From Terriglobia bacterium (GTDB lineage: Bacteria > Acidobacteriota > Terriglobia > Bryobacterales > Bryobacteraceae): a DNA stretch of 64,000 nt. This document shows positions 47,408 through 56,851 of the stretch, piece after piece (the stretch's first letter is position 1; each line of letters opens with the position of its first letter). A program made the position numbers and the translations under genes. The DNA is taken from the NCBI GenBank assembly GCA_021324615.1, contig JAJPIT010000016.1, positions 1 through 64,000 of the forward strand, given 5' to 3'. The notes under the pieces are model-generated. The model was not told the origin of the DNA and ran no database searches. It saw only the letters and a list, made by a program, of their open reading frames with translations.

Positions 47408-48508
47408 ATGCAACCCGCTCCGCTCAGGACCACTCCGCTTCACGCGATCCACCGGCGCATGGGCGCCAGAATGGTCGATTTCGGCGGCTGGGAGATGCCG
47501 GTTCAATACTCCGGAATCGTCGAGGAGCACATGGCGGTGCGCCGGAGCGTTGGCGTGTTTGACGTCAGCCACATGGGCGAGATCGAAGTCCGCGGGCCGG
47601 AGGCGCTGAAGCTGGTGGATTACGTGGCGACCAATGCCGCCTCCAGACTGAAGATCGGCCAGGCGCATTATTCCGCGCTGCTTTACGAGCACGGCGGTTT
47701 CGTCGACGACATTCTGGTGCACCGCGTCGGCGAGGATCACTTCTTCCTGTGCGTCAACGCCTCCAACCAGGAGAAGGATTACGAGCACATCGCCGCGCAC
47801 AATAAATTCGACTGCACCGTGGAAAACGCCGGCTCCCGCTATGCGCAGATCGCAATTCAGGGGCCGCGCGCGCTCGAAACTCTGCAAAAACTCACGGCGA
47901 TCGAACTTGCGCCGATCAAGTATTACTGGTTCACCGACGGCGAGGTTTGCGGAGCGAAGGCCCGCATCGCGCGCACCGGCTACACCGGCGAAGACGGGTT
48001 CGAGATTTATGTTGATCCGGGCGAATCGCCGCGGATCTGGGATGAAATTCTCTCGGCGGGCGCCGAATTCGGCATCAAGCCATGCGGCCTGGGAGCGCGT
48101 AACACGCTGCGCCTGGAAGCAAAAATGGCGCTGTACGGCCATGAGATTACGGCTTCGATCACGCCGTGGGAAGCCGATCTGGCCTGGATTGTGAAGCTCG
48201 ACAAGGGCGATTTTATCGGCCGCCAGGCGCTGGTCAAGCAAAAAGAGCAGGGCATCACGCGCAAGCTGGTGGGATTCGAGATGCGTGGCCGGGGAATCGG
48301 CCGCGATGGATACGAGGTCTATGTGAACGGGTCGCCGGCGGGCTGGGTGACCAGCGGAGGACCGGCGCCGTATTTAAACAAAAACATCGGTTTGTGTTAT
48401 TTGCCGCTGAGCCAGGCCGAGCCGGGCCGCGCGATGGAAGTGATGATCCGCAATCAGCCGGTGGCGGCGGTCACGGTTCCCACACCTTTCTACAAACGAG
48501 CGAAATAA
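47408..48508 (+). CDS. gcvT: Glycine cleavage system T protein (aminomethyltransferase)
   Basis: This 366-residue tetrahydrofolate-dependent aminomethyltransferase takes the methylene group from the lipoyl arm of GcvH, releasing ammonia. N-terminal FGGWEMPVQYSGIVEEHMAV, SHMGEIEVRGP, RTGYTGEDGFEIY and GLGARNTLRLEAKMALYGHE are family motifs. gcvH follows with one intervening base. The P protein (glycine decarboxylase) is not in the window. No glycine riboswitch is visible upstream. Confidence 0.95.
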   Translation: MQPAPLRTTPLHAIHRRMGARMVDFGGWEMPVQYSGIVEEHMAVRRSVGVFDVSHMGEIEVRGPEALKLVDYVATNAASRLKIGQAHYSALLYEHGGFVDDILVHRVGEDHFFLCVNASNQEKDYEHIAAHNKFDCTVENAGSRYAQIAIQGPRALETLQKLTAIELAPIKYYWFTDGEVCGAKARIARTGYTGEDGFEIYVDPGESPRIWDEILSAGAEFGIKPCGLGARNTLRLEAKMALYGHEITASITPWEADLAWIVKLDKGDFIGRQALVKQKEQGITRKLVGFEMRGRGIGRDGYEVYVNGSPAGWVTSGGPAPYLNKNIGLCYLPLSQAEPGRAMEVMIRNQPVAAVTVPTPFYKRAK

Positions 48509-48509
48509 A

Positions 48510-48893
48510 ATGTACCCACAGAATTTCCGCTACACCAAAGAGCACGAATGGGTGAACGTTGAAGGCGAAACGGGCACCATCGGCATCACGCATCATGCCC
48601 AAAAAGAGCTCGGCGATATCGTTTACGTGGATCTGCCGAAGGTCGGGACGATGGCCGAAAAAGGAAAGGCGATCGGTTCGGTGGAATCGGTGAAGGCGGT
48701 CAGCGACATCTATTCGCCGGTCTCGGGCGAAGTGGTGGCGGTGAATGAGCTGCTGTCGGCGTCGCCCGAAAAACTCAATGAGGACCCGCACGGGGCGGCG
48801 TGGCTGGTCAAGATCAAGCTGGCCGCGCCCGCCGATCTGGCCGATCTGATGAGCGCGGCGGACTATCAGCGGTACGCCGGGGAAGAACAGTAG
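48510..48893 (+). CDS. gcvH: Glycine cleavage system H protein
   Basis: This 127-residue lipoyl carrier protein shuttles the aminomethyl group between the P, T and L proteins. The lipoylated lysine lies in SVESVKAVSDIY. N-terminal YTKEHEWVNVEG and C-terminal WLVKIKL match the family. It starts one base after the gcvT stop and ends ahead of a strong hairpin. Confidence 0.96.
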   Translation: MYPQNFRYTKEHEWVNVEGETGTIGITHHAQKELGDIVYVDLPKVGTMAEKGKAIGSVESVKAVSDIYSPVSGEVVAVNELLSASPEKLNEDPHGAAWLVKIKLAAPADLADLMSAADYQRYAGEEQ

Positions 48894-48949
48894 CCGCGGG
48901 CGCGCATCCGGACACCGGAGGGCTGGATGCCGCGCTTGGCCGGCCCGCT

Positions 48950-48976
48950 CCGGGCGGTTTGCTTTAAACCGCCCGG
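48950..48976 (+). terminator. Strong hairpin after gcvH
   Basis: CCGGGCGGTTT pairs fully with AAACCGCCCGG (11 bp, loop GCTTT). There is no U tract after it. It is probably the end of the gcvTH transcript. Confidence 0.6.
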
Positions 48977-49114
48977 GAATCCAGAAAACAGAACCCCGCC
49001 TTCTTAATTTAGAAGATTAAAATTCTTCACCAAACAAGCAAAAATCGAATCCCAACCGGGCGCTGGCGCGTCTGCTGTTATAGAACTCGCAGTTACTGAA
49101 TTTTGGTGGAGATT

Positions 49115-49693
49115 ATGACAACACGAAAGTATCTTGTGTTAACGCTACTTGTTTCCGGGGCGGCCGCGATGGCCCAGGAGACCGCGGTGCCGAAGGCAGA
49201 AGTGGGTTTGAATTATTCATTCAACCGCATCAATCCGAACGGAGGTCTTTCGGCATATAGCGCCAACGGCGGCTTTGCCGATTTGGAGTATAATGTCACC
49301 AGAAACTTGGGAATTGTTGCCGATCTTGGTTCGAATTATGTCGGAACCGCGAACGGAATTTCTGTAAAGGATACGACATTTGAGTATCTTTTCGGGCCTC
49401 GCTACAACATTCGCCAGGGCCGGTGGAATCCCTACCTCCAGGCGCTATTCGGAGGGGAAAGGTTCTCCAACGGCTTCGCGCCCGGCTCTCCGCTGAGCTA
49501 TACCGGCGCCGCGCAGACCAACTTCGCCATGGCCCTGGGCGGCGGAGTCGACTTTGCGGTCAACCACGTTCTGTCGATCCGGCCGGTTGAAGTCGACTAT
49601 ATGCCGGTGCAGATCCCGCGCGGAAGTCTGCGCTACGACCAGAACGATTTTCGCTACGCCGCCGGCGTTGTTCTCCGCCTGGGCGCCAAGTAA
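49115..49693 (+). CDS. Small outer-membrane beta-barrel protein
   Basis: This 192-residue protein has a signal peptide (MTTRKYLVLTLLVSGAAAMA) and an eight-strand OmpA-like or Opa-like barrel pattern (KAEVGLNYSFNRIN, YNVTRNLGIVADLGSNY, FEYLFGPRYNI, FAMALGGGVDF, FRYAAGVVLRLGAK). The last residues match the barrel-end signal. The ATG at 49115 follows GGTGGAG closely; upstream GTG and TTG codons are less likely. A TATAGA box at about 49080 may be its promoter. Function unknown. The gene is less GC-rich than its neighbours at the 5' end. Confidence 0.8.
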   Translation: MTTRKYLVLTLLVSGAAAMAQETAVPKAEVGLNYSFNRINPNGGLSAYSANGGFADLEYNVTRNLGIVADLGSNYVGTANGISVKDTTFEYLFGPRYNIRQGRWNPYLQALFGGERFSNGFAPGSPLSYTGAAQTNFAMALGGGVDFAVNHVLSIRPVEVDYMPVQIPRGSLRYDQNDFRYAAGVVLRLGAK

Positions 49694-49739
49694 CACCCGC
49701 CCGTGTGGTGGTGACGGAAAAGGGCGTGGCTGGATAGCG

Positions 49740-49766
49740 GCGTCCGCTGGGGTTGCCAGCGGGCGC
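49740..49766 (+). terminator. Hairpin terminator after the barrel gene
   Basis: GCGTCCGCTGG pairs with CCAGCGGGCGC (11 bp with one U-G pair, loop GGTTG), followed by TGCTTT. Confidence 0.5.
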
Positions 49767-49828
49767 TGCTTTCGCCTTGCCGAGGTAATCATTGAACCCG
49801 CAGGCCGGCGCCGGATGCACTCCGGCAG

Positions 49829-51433
49829 GTGTTTGACACAGCGCCGGCGTCCGCGGTAAAAACATTCTTGCGACCGCCTACGTCTTCTGGCGCGCTCACG
49901 CGCCGCGAACTTTTCGCCGCCGGCGCCGCTGCGGCGACGCGACTTGCCATGGCCGACACTTCCCCCGATGTGTCCACCCTGACCCTGAAGCAAGCCTCCG
50001 GCGAGGTTCGGGCCAAACGCGTCTCGCCCGTTGAGCTGACGCGGCAATGCCTGGAGCGCATCGCGCTGTTTAATCCGAAGATCAACGCCTGGATCACGGT
50101 GATGCGGGAAAAGGCGCTCGAGCAGGCCCGCGTGCTGGAGCAGGAACAGCTCGCCGGGCGCCTGCGGGGCCCGCTGCACGGCATCCCGGTCGGCATCAAG
50201 GATTCGATCGATGTCGCCGCGGTGCGCACCACGGCTGCCAGCGCCGTTTACGAATACCGCTTCGCCTCCGAGGACGCCGAAGTGGTGCGGCGTCTGCGCG
50301 CGGCGGGCGCGGTGCTCGTCGGTAAATGCAACATGCATGAGTTCGACGCCGGAGCGAGTTCCGCGGTCAGCTATTGGGGCCCGGTGCGCAACCCCTGGAA
50401 TCTGGAGCGCGTGGCGGGCGGGCCTTCCGGCGGATCGGCCGCCGCCGTGGCGATGGCCAACTGTTTCGCTGCGCTGGGGACCGATACCGCCGGCGGCATC
50501 CGCATTCCCGCCGCTTACTGCGGCGTGGTGGGCCTGAAGCCGACGTTCGGACGGGTTAGCATGCGCGGAATCGTGCCGATGGCCTGGTCGCTCGATCACT
50601 GCGGCCCGCTGGCGCGAACCGTGGAGGACGCCGCGCTGGTTCTTCAGGCGATCGCGGGTTACGATTATCAGGATATCGACAGCGCGGACCGCGCCGTGCC
50701 CGACTACCCCGCGGCCATTGGCGCGCCGGTGGCGCAGTTCCGCCTGGGCGTGCCGGTCGAGTTTTTCGATCATCTGGACGAGGACATCGCCCAAGCGATG
50801 GACGCCGCGCTGGAGGTGCTCCAGAAATTGACGAAAGGGACCCATGAAGTTGGCCTGCCGCCGCTGCTGCACGCGCAGGTGAACGCGGAAATTATCGCCG
50901 CGCACGAGAATGTCCGCGGCGTCAACGGCGGCGTTTTCGAACCGAGCACCGCCCGCGCTTTCTCCGCCTCGCCCGATTCGGCGCGGGCGGTGGATTACAT
51001 TCGCGGCTGGCGGAATCTGGAGCTGGTGCGGCGCACCGTGGATGAGAGTGTATTCCGGAAACAGAACGTGGATCTGCTGATCGCTCCGGCCGCGCGCCAC
51101 ATGCCGCCGTCGATCGAGATGGATCTGGTCCCCGCCCCGGCGCCCGGGGGCGGGCGCGGGAATGCGGCGCCGCGAAAGCCCGATCTGGAGTCGGCGACGC
51201 GCGCTTTCAACGGCTACGGCCTGCCGGTGATCACCGTTCCGTGCGGATTTTCAAAGGACGGCCTGCCGATCGGGATGCAGATCGCCGGCCCGCACTTTGC
51301 GGAAACGCAAGTTCTGGCGCTCGCGCATGCTTATCAACAGGCGACCGAGTGGCATCTGCGGCGCCCGCCGCTGGCCCCCGATACGAAGGTTCCTGTTCTA
51401 TCCAAGGCCGCCGCCGAGCAGACGGGAAGCTAG
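49829..51433 (+). CDS. Tat-exported amidase-family protein lacking both catalytic serines
   Basis: This 534-residue member of the amidase signature family has a twin-arginine signal near residue 25 (TRRELFAAGAAAATRLA). Counting from the GTG at 49829, Lys124 of the Ser-cisSer-Lys triad is present (VGIKDSID). The cis-serine position is Pro199 (GGPSGGS) and the nucleophile position is Gly223 (GTDTAGGIR). The spacing 124-199-223 equals the 75 and 24 of active enzymes, so alignment is secure. It is probably catalytically dead. The active-looking paralogue follows directly. Confidence 0.85.
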   Translation: MFDTAPASAVKTFLRPPTSSGALTRRELFAAGAAAATRLAMADTSPDVSTLTLKQASGEVRAKRVSPVELTRQCLERIALFNPKINAWITVMREKALEQARVLEQEQLAGRLRGPLHGIPVGIKDSIDVAAVRTTAASAVYEYRFASEDAEVVRRLRAAGAVLVGKCNMHEFDAGASSAVSYWGPVRNPWNLERVAGGPSGGSAAAVAMANCFAALGTDTAGGIRIPAAYCGVVGLKPTFGRVSMRGIVPMAWSLDHCGPLARTVEDAALVLQAIAGYDYQDIDSADRAVPDYPAAIGAPVAQFRLGVPVEFFDHLDEDIAQAMDAALEVLQKLTKGTHEVGLPPLLHAQVNAEIIAAHENVRGVNGGVFEPSTARAFSASPDSARAVDYIRGWRNLELVRRTVDESVFRKQNVDLLIAPAARHMPPSIEMDLVPAPAPGGGRGNAAPRKPDLESATRAFNGYGLPVITVPCGFSKDGLPIGMQIAGPHFAETQVLALAHAYQQATEWHLRRPPLAPDTKVPVLSKAAAEQTGS

Positions 51434-52966
51434 ATGGAAACGACCCGCCGCGATTTTCTCGCCCTCACCGCCGCCGCGGGCATGCTGGCCGCCGCCCCGC
51501 ACGACGATCTCGCCGCGATGACGCTGAAGCAAGCCTCCCAAGCGATCCGCTCGCGCAAAGTCTCTCCGGTCGAACTCACTGAAGCCTGCCTGGAACGGAT
51601 CGCGGCCTATAATCCCAAGATCAATGCCTGGATCACGGTGATGCGCGAGCAGGCGATGGAACAGGCGCGCGCGCTCGAAAAGGAGCAGGTTGCCGGGCGC
51701 TTTCGCGGCCCTCTGCACGGCATCCCGATCGGGCTCAAGGACAACATCGACTGCGCCGGCGTGCGCACCACCGCGGGCAGCCGTACGCTGGCCGGCAACG
51801 TCGCCTCCGAGGACGCTGAGGTCACCCGCCGGCTCAAAGCGGCGGGCGCGGTGATTGTGGGCAAGTGCAACATGCACATCTTCGCCGCAGGGGCGACGTC
51901 GGCGGTTAGCTACTTCGGGCCGGTGCGCAATCCCTGGAATCTGGAGCTCATCGCCGGCGGATCGAGCGGCGGATCGGCCGCCGCCGTCGCAATGGACAAT
52001 TGCTACGCGGCGCTCGGCACCGATACAGGCGGATCGATCCGCACGCCCTCGGCCATGTGCGGCGTCACCGGATTCAAGCCGACCTACGGGCGCGTCAGCA
52101 TTCGCGGAATCGTGCCGCTCACCTGGTCGCTGGATCACTGCGGCCCGATTGCGCGAACTGTGGAAGACACGGCGGCGGTCCTGCAAGTGCTCGCGGGATA
52201 CGATCCTCTGGACGTTCAGAGCATCGATTATCCCGTGCCCGATTATTCGCAGGGCATCGGCGCTCCGGTGGCGCAGTTCCGCCTCGGCATCCCGCCGCAG
52301 TTTTATGACGGCCTGGAGGAGCCGGTGGCGCGCGCGATGGACGAGGCCATGACGCTGCTTAAGAAGATGACCCGGGGAGCGCGCGAGGTGGAGCTGCCGT
52401 CGATCCTCGACACCGGCGCGGGGAGCGAAGGCGCCGTTTTCCGCCAGATGCTCGGCGGCGAGTTCGTGGTCGGCGAAGAGGCATCAACTCCGCCGCCGGG
52501 CGCCGGAGCCGGCGGACCTCCGGCCGGGCGCGCCGTCGATTACATCCGCCAGTGGCGCAACCTGCGCCTGGTGCGCCGCATCGTCGGTGAGGAAGTTTTC
52601 AAAAAACAGAACGTCGATTTTCTGATCACGCCCACCATTCGTGAGCTTCCCTGGCCGATTGAAGAGGAACTCGACCGGCTGGCCAACGCGCATCCGCGCA
52701 ACCCGAAGCCGGGAAACACGCGCTCGCTTGACGATTATGGCCTGCCCACGATCACGGTGCCGTGCGGAATTTCGAGCAGCGGGTTGCCGATCGGATTGCA
52801 GATCAGCGGGCCGCCGCTGGGCGAGGTGAACGTCCTGGCGCTGGCCTACGCCTACCAAAGCGCGACGGACTGGCATACACGCAAACCGCCGCTCAAGCCG
52901 GACGCGAAGGTCCCCGTGCTGTCGAAAACCGCCGCCAGCCAGACCGGAGAATCCGTCACTCGCTAG
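51434..52966 (+). CDS. Tat-exported amidase, active-site complete
   Basis: This 510-residue amidase signature enzyme hydrolyses an amide bond; the substrate cannot be told from sequence. A twin-arginine signal starts at TTRRDFLALTAAAGMLA. The full triad is present: Lys102 (IGLKDNID), cis-Ser177 (GGSSGGS) and nucleophile Ser201 (GTDTGGSIR). It starts with ATG on the base after the stop of the upstream catalytically dead paralogue, so the two are translated together. Its 3' end overlaps the convergent permease gene by 11 bases. Confidence 0.92.
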   Translation: METTRRDFLALTAAAGMLAAAPHDDLAAMTLKQASQAIRSRKVSPVELTEACLERIAAYNPKINAWITVMREQAMEQARALEKEQVAGRFRGPLHGIPIGLKDNIDCAGVRTTAGSRTLAGNVASEDAEVTRRLKAAGAVIVGKCNMHIFAAGATSAVSYFGPVRNPWNLELIAGGSSGGSAAAVAMDNCYAALGTDTGGSIRTPSAMCGVTGFKPTYGRVSIRGIVPLTWSLDHCGPIARTVEDTAAVLQVLAGYDPLDVQSIDYPVPDYSQGIGAPVAQFRLGIPPQFYDGLEEPVARAMDEAMTLLKKMTRGAREVELPSILDTGAGSEGAVFRQMLGGEFVVGEEASTPPPGAGAGGPPAGRAVDYIRQWRNLRLVRRIVGEEVFKKQNVDFLITPTIRELPWPIEEELDRLANAHPRNPKPGNTRSLDDYGLPTITVPCGISSSGLPIGLQISGPPLGEVNVLALAYAYQSATDWHTRKPPLKPDAKVPVLSKTAASQTGESVTR

Positions 52967-54233
52967 AGGGGAGCGGTTTCGGCCTGCGCGACGCGACAAG
53001 GTAATAAACCGGAAGGCCCGCCGCCACCAGCAGCAACCCGACCGCCGACTCGCGCGGATCGGCCACCAGTTGATTGACCACCACCACCGCGCATCCGGCC
53101 AGGAACAGCAGCGGCGCGGCCGCCACCTGCTTCCGCAGGCGCATCAGGCCGATGGCCATCAGCGCGAAGAACAGAAACTCGGTGTAGACGACGCGCGTAA
53201 ACAAGGTCCGGTACGTGCCGGTGGCGACCAGCGCGCAAGCCCACACGCCCTGCGCCGCGATGGCGGTGTGCGGCGTCCGGAACCGCGGATGGGTCTGGCC
53301 GAGCACCCGCCATGCGTATCCATCCCGGGCCAGCGCATAATAGACGCGCGGCCCGGCGAGCACGGTCCCGCTCAATCCGCCGAACGCGGAAACGATCACC
53401 AGAATCGCGACCAGCTCCGCCGCGCGCGGTCCGGCCAGCACGTCCGCCGCGTCCGCCGCGATGTGCTGGGAATGGAGCACGGTGGAAAGCGGCAGCACGC
53501 GCAGATATGCCGCGTTCAGGGAAAGGTAGGAGACCGTCACGATGGCCATTCCGATGAGCAGCGCCCGCGGAATTGTTTTTTCGGCGTGATGCGTCTCTCC
53601 TGCTGTGTACGTCACCTGATGCCATCCGCCGAAGGCGAACAGGCCCGCGCTGATGCCGAGCAGAAACTCGCGCGCGCCCCGCGGGGCGCCAGGGCTTATT
53701 CCCGCTTCCGGCCGCGGACCCGCAAGCACGGCGGCCGCCACCAGGATCGCCGCAATCGCCGCCACTTTCGCCATGGTGAACGCCGTCTGCACGCTGCTGC
53801 CGGCACGCACGCCGGCGTAATTGACCGCCGAAAGCAGCACAATGCAGCCGATCGCCACCACCCTGATCCCGGCGTCGTTCAGCGGCGCCAGAACCGCGAC
53901 GTACCGCGCCAGCACCACCGCGATGGCCGCGATGATTCCGGACTGCGCGCTCCAAAACATCGCCCACACCCACAGGAATCCCACCGCGGGAGAGACCGTC
54001 TCTTTCAGATAAATGTAGACGCCGCCGGTTTGGGGAAACGCCGCGGCAAGCGAGGCGGCGACCATCGCTCCGGCGATCGAAACAATGCCCGCGGCGGTCC
54101 ACACCCCGAACATCGCGCCGATGCTCGAAACATGCCGGCTGACTTCGGAGGGCTGGACGAAAATCGACGCGCCGATGATGATCCCCACCACCATCGCCGT
54201 GGCTCGCACCAAACCCATGGACCGGCGAAGCAA
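52956..54233 (-). CDS. APC-superfamily amino acid permease
   Basis: This 425-residue inner-membrane transporter has about 12 transmembrane helices. The first helix has VVGIIIGASIFVQPSEV, matching the GxGIG-type unwound segment that binds substrate in APC transporters, and a later AFGGWHQVTYTAGET matches helix 6. It may be a solute:cation symporter or antiporter for amino acids. Its 3' end overlaps the amidase gene. Upstream is the enoyl-CoA hydratase gene, 9 bp away, so the two may form one transcript. Confidence 0.88.
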   Translation of the reverse strand: MLRRSMGLVRATAMVVGIIIGASIFVQPSEVSRHVSSIGAMFGVWTAAGIVSIAGAMVAASLAAAFPQTGGVYIYLKETVSPAVGFLWVWAMFWSAQSGIIAAIAVVLARYVAVLAPLNDAGIRVVAIGCIVLLSAVNYAGVRAGSSVQTAFTMAKVAAIAAILVAAAVLAGPRPEAGISPGAPRGAREFLLGISAGLFAFGGWHQVTYTAGETHHAEKTIPRALLIGMAIVTVSYLSLNAAYLRVLPLSTVLHSQHIAADAADVLAGPRAAELVAILVIVSAFGGLSGTVLAGPRVYYALARDGYAWRVLGQTHPRFRTPHTAIAAQGVWACALVATGTYRTLFTRVVYTEFLFFALMAIGLMRLRKQVAAAPLLFLAGCAVVVVNQLVADPRESAVGLLLVAAGLPVYYLVASRRPKPLPSSE

Positions 54234-54242
54234 GAATTCAGT

Positions 54243-54995
54243 TTACGACTTCTTCACGAAGCGCTCGATGCCGCGCCGCGCGTCCTCGGTCATGCGCGCG
54301 AGGGCGTTGGTCTGCACCCCCGCCTCCAGCGCCGCCTCAAAGCTCATTCCATCCATGTGATACAGCAGATTCTTGCCCAGGCTCACCGCCGACGCCGATT
54401 TCGCGGCCAGCGCCTGGACGTAATCCTCCACGCCGCGCTCGAACTCGCCATCGGGGAACACGCGGTTGATCAGCCCGTCGGCGCGCGCCCGTTCTGCGCC
54501 GATCACTTCCCCGCTGGCGATCAGCTCGAAGGCGCGCTTTTCCCCCACCGACCGCCGCAGAATCGCCATCACCATCGCCGGAACGAATCCGATCTTCACT
54601 TCCGGATAACCGAACTGGGCCGATTCCGCGGCGAGCACCACATCGCAGGCGGTGGCCAGGCCGCAGCCGCCGGCCAGCGCGCGGCCCCGGACCGCCGCCA
54701 CAATGGGCCGCCGATGGTGCCGCATGGCCAGAAAGACCTCGGCCAGTTGCCGGGCCGTGGCCAGGTGCTCCAGCACTCCCGCGTCCGCGTTCTGTTCAAA
54801 GCCGCTCAGGTCCGCGCCGGAACAAAAATCCGGACCCGCGCCGCCGAGCAATACCACGCGAACCGTTTCCTCCCGCTCCGCCGCCGCCAGCGCCTCGCCC
54901 AGCGCCGCGATCAGGGCCGCGTTCAGCGCGTTGCGCTTCTCCGGCCGGTTCAGCGTGATCCGGGCCACGCCCGCCGCGACGCGCAGATCAATCAA
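54243..54995 (-). CDS. Enoyl-CoA hydratase/isomerase family protein
   Basis: This 250-residue crotonase-fold enzyme has the oxyanion-hole motifs DFCSGADLSGF and VRGRALAGGCGLATACDV, and the segment AESAQFGYPEVKIGFVPAMV. It probably acts on an enoyl-CoA or methylglutaconyl-CoA. The start is a TTG at 54995 with GGAG seven bases before it, and it overlaps the AtuA C-terminal gene by 8 bp. The context with the split AtuA suggests a branched-chain or acyclic-terpene acyl-CoA breakdown pathway. Confidence 0.88.
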   Translation of the reverse strand: MIDLRVAAGVARITLNRPEKRNALNAALIAALGEALAAAEREETVRVVLLGGAGPDFCSGADLSGFEQNADAGVLEHLATARQLAEVFLAMRHHRRPIVAAVRGRALAGGCGLATACDVVLAAESAQFGYPEVKIGFVPAMVMAILRRSVGEKRAFELIASGEVIGAERARADGLINRVFPDGEFERGVEDYVQALAAKSASAVSLGKNLLYHMDGMSFEAALEAGVQTNALARMTEDARRGIERFVKKS

Positions 54996-55305
54996 CGTCG
55001 ATCTCCATGCGGAGCAGCGCGCTCGAATACGTCTTGCCCTGCGGATCGGCTTTCAGCGCCAGCGTTCCCCCGCCGTCCAGGCTGCGATGGAGCAGAAAAT
55101 TCAGCGCGCCCAGATTCGGGATTTCGAACCGCTCCACCTCGCCCAGGCAAACGCCTTCGAAGTGTTTTTTGACGCGCTCCGCCGTCACCTCGCGCACCAG
55201 GATCGGATAATATTCCGGCCGGCGCGCGATAATGCCGACGTTGGCGGTATCGCCTTTATCGCCCGAGCGCGCGTGCGCCAGCTCGATCAATTTTCGCTTG
55301 GCCAA
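54988..55305 (-). CDS. AtuA-like C-terminal domain protein
   Basis: This 105-residue protein matches the C-terminal domain of AtuA proteins of acyclic-terpene use ([20 protein letters not shown], then [20 protein letters not shown] and [17 protein letters not shown]). The start is TTG at 55305: GGAGG lies exactly seven bases upstream, which decides the start. In Pseudomonas AtuA this domain is fused to the DUF1446 part; here it is a separate gene. It overlaps the DUF1446 gene by 19 bases at its 5' end and enoyl-CoA hydratase by 8 at its 3' end, so all three are translation-coupled. Confidence 0.85.
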   Translation of the reverse strand: MAKRKLIELAHARSGDKGDTANVGIIARRPEYYPILVREVTAERVKKHFEGVCLGEVERFEIPNLGALNFLLHRSLDGGGTLALKADPQGKTYSSALLRMEIDVD

Positions 55306-56657
55306 ATGGAAACCTCCGGCTTCACTTCCGTTTTCGGGATCAGCGCCGGCCAGTAGGCCACGACTTCTTCCACGCGCGGCCGCCCGCTGCCCAGCCCGGT
55401 CACCACCGGCGGACCGTTCAGCGCCAGCGGCGCGATCTCTTTCGTGAATCGCTCCACCGCCGCGCGATCGTTCGATCGCACGCCCACGCGCAGCACCACC
55501 TCGGCGAGCCGCGGCTCCATATCCGGCGCCGGCTCCGCCGACGGAATGCCGTGACAGGCGTTGGCGCCCAGAAACTCGGTGCGGATCGCGTCGAATTTCA
55601 ATCCGAGCCGGTCCAATCTTTGCCGCAGAATCTGATCGGCCGCGCGGGCTTTCCGGTAGGCGTCCGGCCAGGCGTAGACCAAACTGCCGACCGCCTTGAA
55701 TCCCGCCGAATAACTCACCGAAACTTTGTAAAACGGGGTCGCCGGACGGCCGCGGATCCCGCTGAATCGCACCCGGTCCGGCCCGCACTGCTCCAGATGA
55801 ATCGTGGTGAAGTCGGCGATGCAGTCCGGCGTGATATATTCCCGCGGATCGCCCATCTCATAAAGAAGCTGCTCCTTCACCGAAGCGACAGTCACCCGCC
55901 CGCCGGTGCCGGCGTGCTTGGTGATGGTGAACGTCCCGTCGGGCTCCGCCTCGATGATCGGATAGCCGATGTCGGCCATGTTCGGGATCTCCGCCCAATC
56001 CACCTGGCAGTTCCCGCCGGTGCATTGCGCGCCGCATTCGACGGTGTGTCCCGCAATGGTGCCCGCGGCGAGCTTGTTCCAGTCGTCGGCTCTCCATTGA
56101 AACTCGTGAATCATCGGAGCCAGCGCGAGTCCGGTGTCGGTGACGCGCCCGGTGATCACGATTTGCGCGCCGCGCGCCAGCGCCCCGGCCACGGGAAACG
56201 CGCCGAAGTACACGTTGGCGCTCTGCACCCGGTCGCGAATGGCCGAAAGCGGCTCGCCCGTTTCCATGTTTTTGAGCTCGATGCCGCGCGCCAGCAGATC
56301 GTCCAGCCGGTCCAGGATATCGTCGCCGGCCACGGTGGCGACCCTGACCTCGATCCCCCGCCGTTTGGCCACCTCGAGCACGGCATCGCGGCACGCCGCC
56401 GGATTTACGCCGCCCGCGTTGGCGATGACGCGCACGCGCCGCGCGATTAAATCCGGCAGAACGTCCGCGATCATGTCCACGAAGTCGCGCGCATAGCCCG
56501 CCTTGGGATCCCGCGACCGCTGCTTTTGCAGGATCGACATGGTGATCTCGGCCAGATAATCGAGCGTCAGATAATCGATGGGGCCGCGCCGCACCTGCGC
56601 GGCCGGCGCCTCCAGCGAGTCGCCCCAGAACCCCTGCCCATTCGCAATTCGGATCAA
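55287..56657 (-). CDS. AtuA/DUF1446-family protein
   Basis: This 456-residue protein is of the DUF1446/AtuA family ([64 protein letters not shown]). AtuA is required for growth on citronellol and similar terpenes in Pseudomonas; the biochemistry is unclear. The start is a TTG at 56657. TAAAAT lies 6 nt before it with no Shine-Dalgarno. The C-terminal domain is encoded by the overlapping gene at 54988. Confidence 0.9.
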   Translation of the reverse strand: MIRIANGQGFWGDSLEAPAAQVRRGPIDYLTLDYLAEITMSILQKQRSRDPKAGYARDFVDMIADVLPDLIARRVRVIANAGGVNPAACRDAVLEVAKRRGIEVRVATVAGDDILDRLDDLLARGIELKNMETGEPLSAIRDRVQSANVYFGAFPVAGALARGAQIVITGRVTDTGLALAPMIHEFQWRADDWNKLAAGTIAGHTVECGAQCTGGNCQVDWAEIPNMADIGYPIIEAEPDGTFTITKHAGTGGRVTVASVKEQLLYEMGDPREYITPDCIADFTTIHLEQCGPDRVRFSGIRGRPATPFYKVSVSYSAGFKAVGSLVYAWPDAYRKARAADQILRQRLDRLGLKFDAIRTEFLGANACHGIPSAEPAPDMEPRLAEVVLRVGVRSNDRAAVERFTKEIAPLALNGPPVVTGLGSGRPRVEEVVAYWPALIPKTEVKPEVSIWPSEN

Positions 56658-56663
56658 GCTTGT

Positions 56664-56669
56664 ATTTTA
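56664..56669 (-). promoter_or_regulatory. Candidate -10 box of a leaderless promoter (AtuA operon)
   Basis: TAAAAT ends 6 nt before the TTG at 56657. No -35 or ribosome site. The region between this and the upstream kinase stop (about 190 bp) holds no other recognisable gene. Confidence 0.4.
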
Positions 56670-56851
56670 ACGGGTTCCCGCCCGCGATATTGAGCCGCGG
56701 TCATTGCCGCGCGCTTCGCGATAGACTTCTTGGTGCGCTACCGTCCGGCCAATCCGGCGATCGGAAGCGCCGGAACGAACAGCGTGACCCTCTGCGCGCC
56801 AAGCCCCATGTCGTTTGCGATCCGCGGGCTGGTCTTCGCCGCAGCAGGAAA

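Noticed and set aside
49829-52966. The two amidases as one gene split by a stop codon
   Set aside because: Each contains a full amidase domain with its own Tat signal; they are tandem paralogues.
56658-56851. Fragment on the minus strand reading VTLFVPALPIAGLAGR
   Set aside because: It reads for about 35 codons without stop and looks faintly like a secreted-protein tail, but has no start, no known motif and is within chance length for this GC content.
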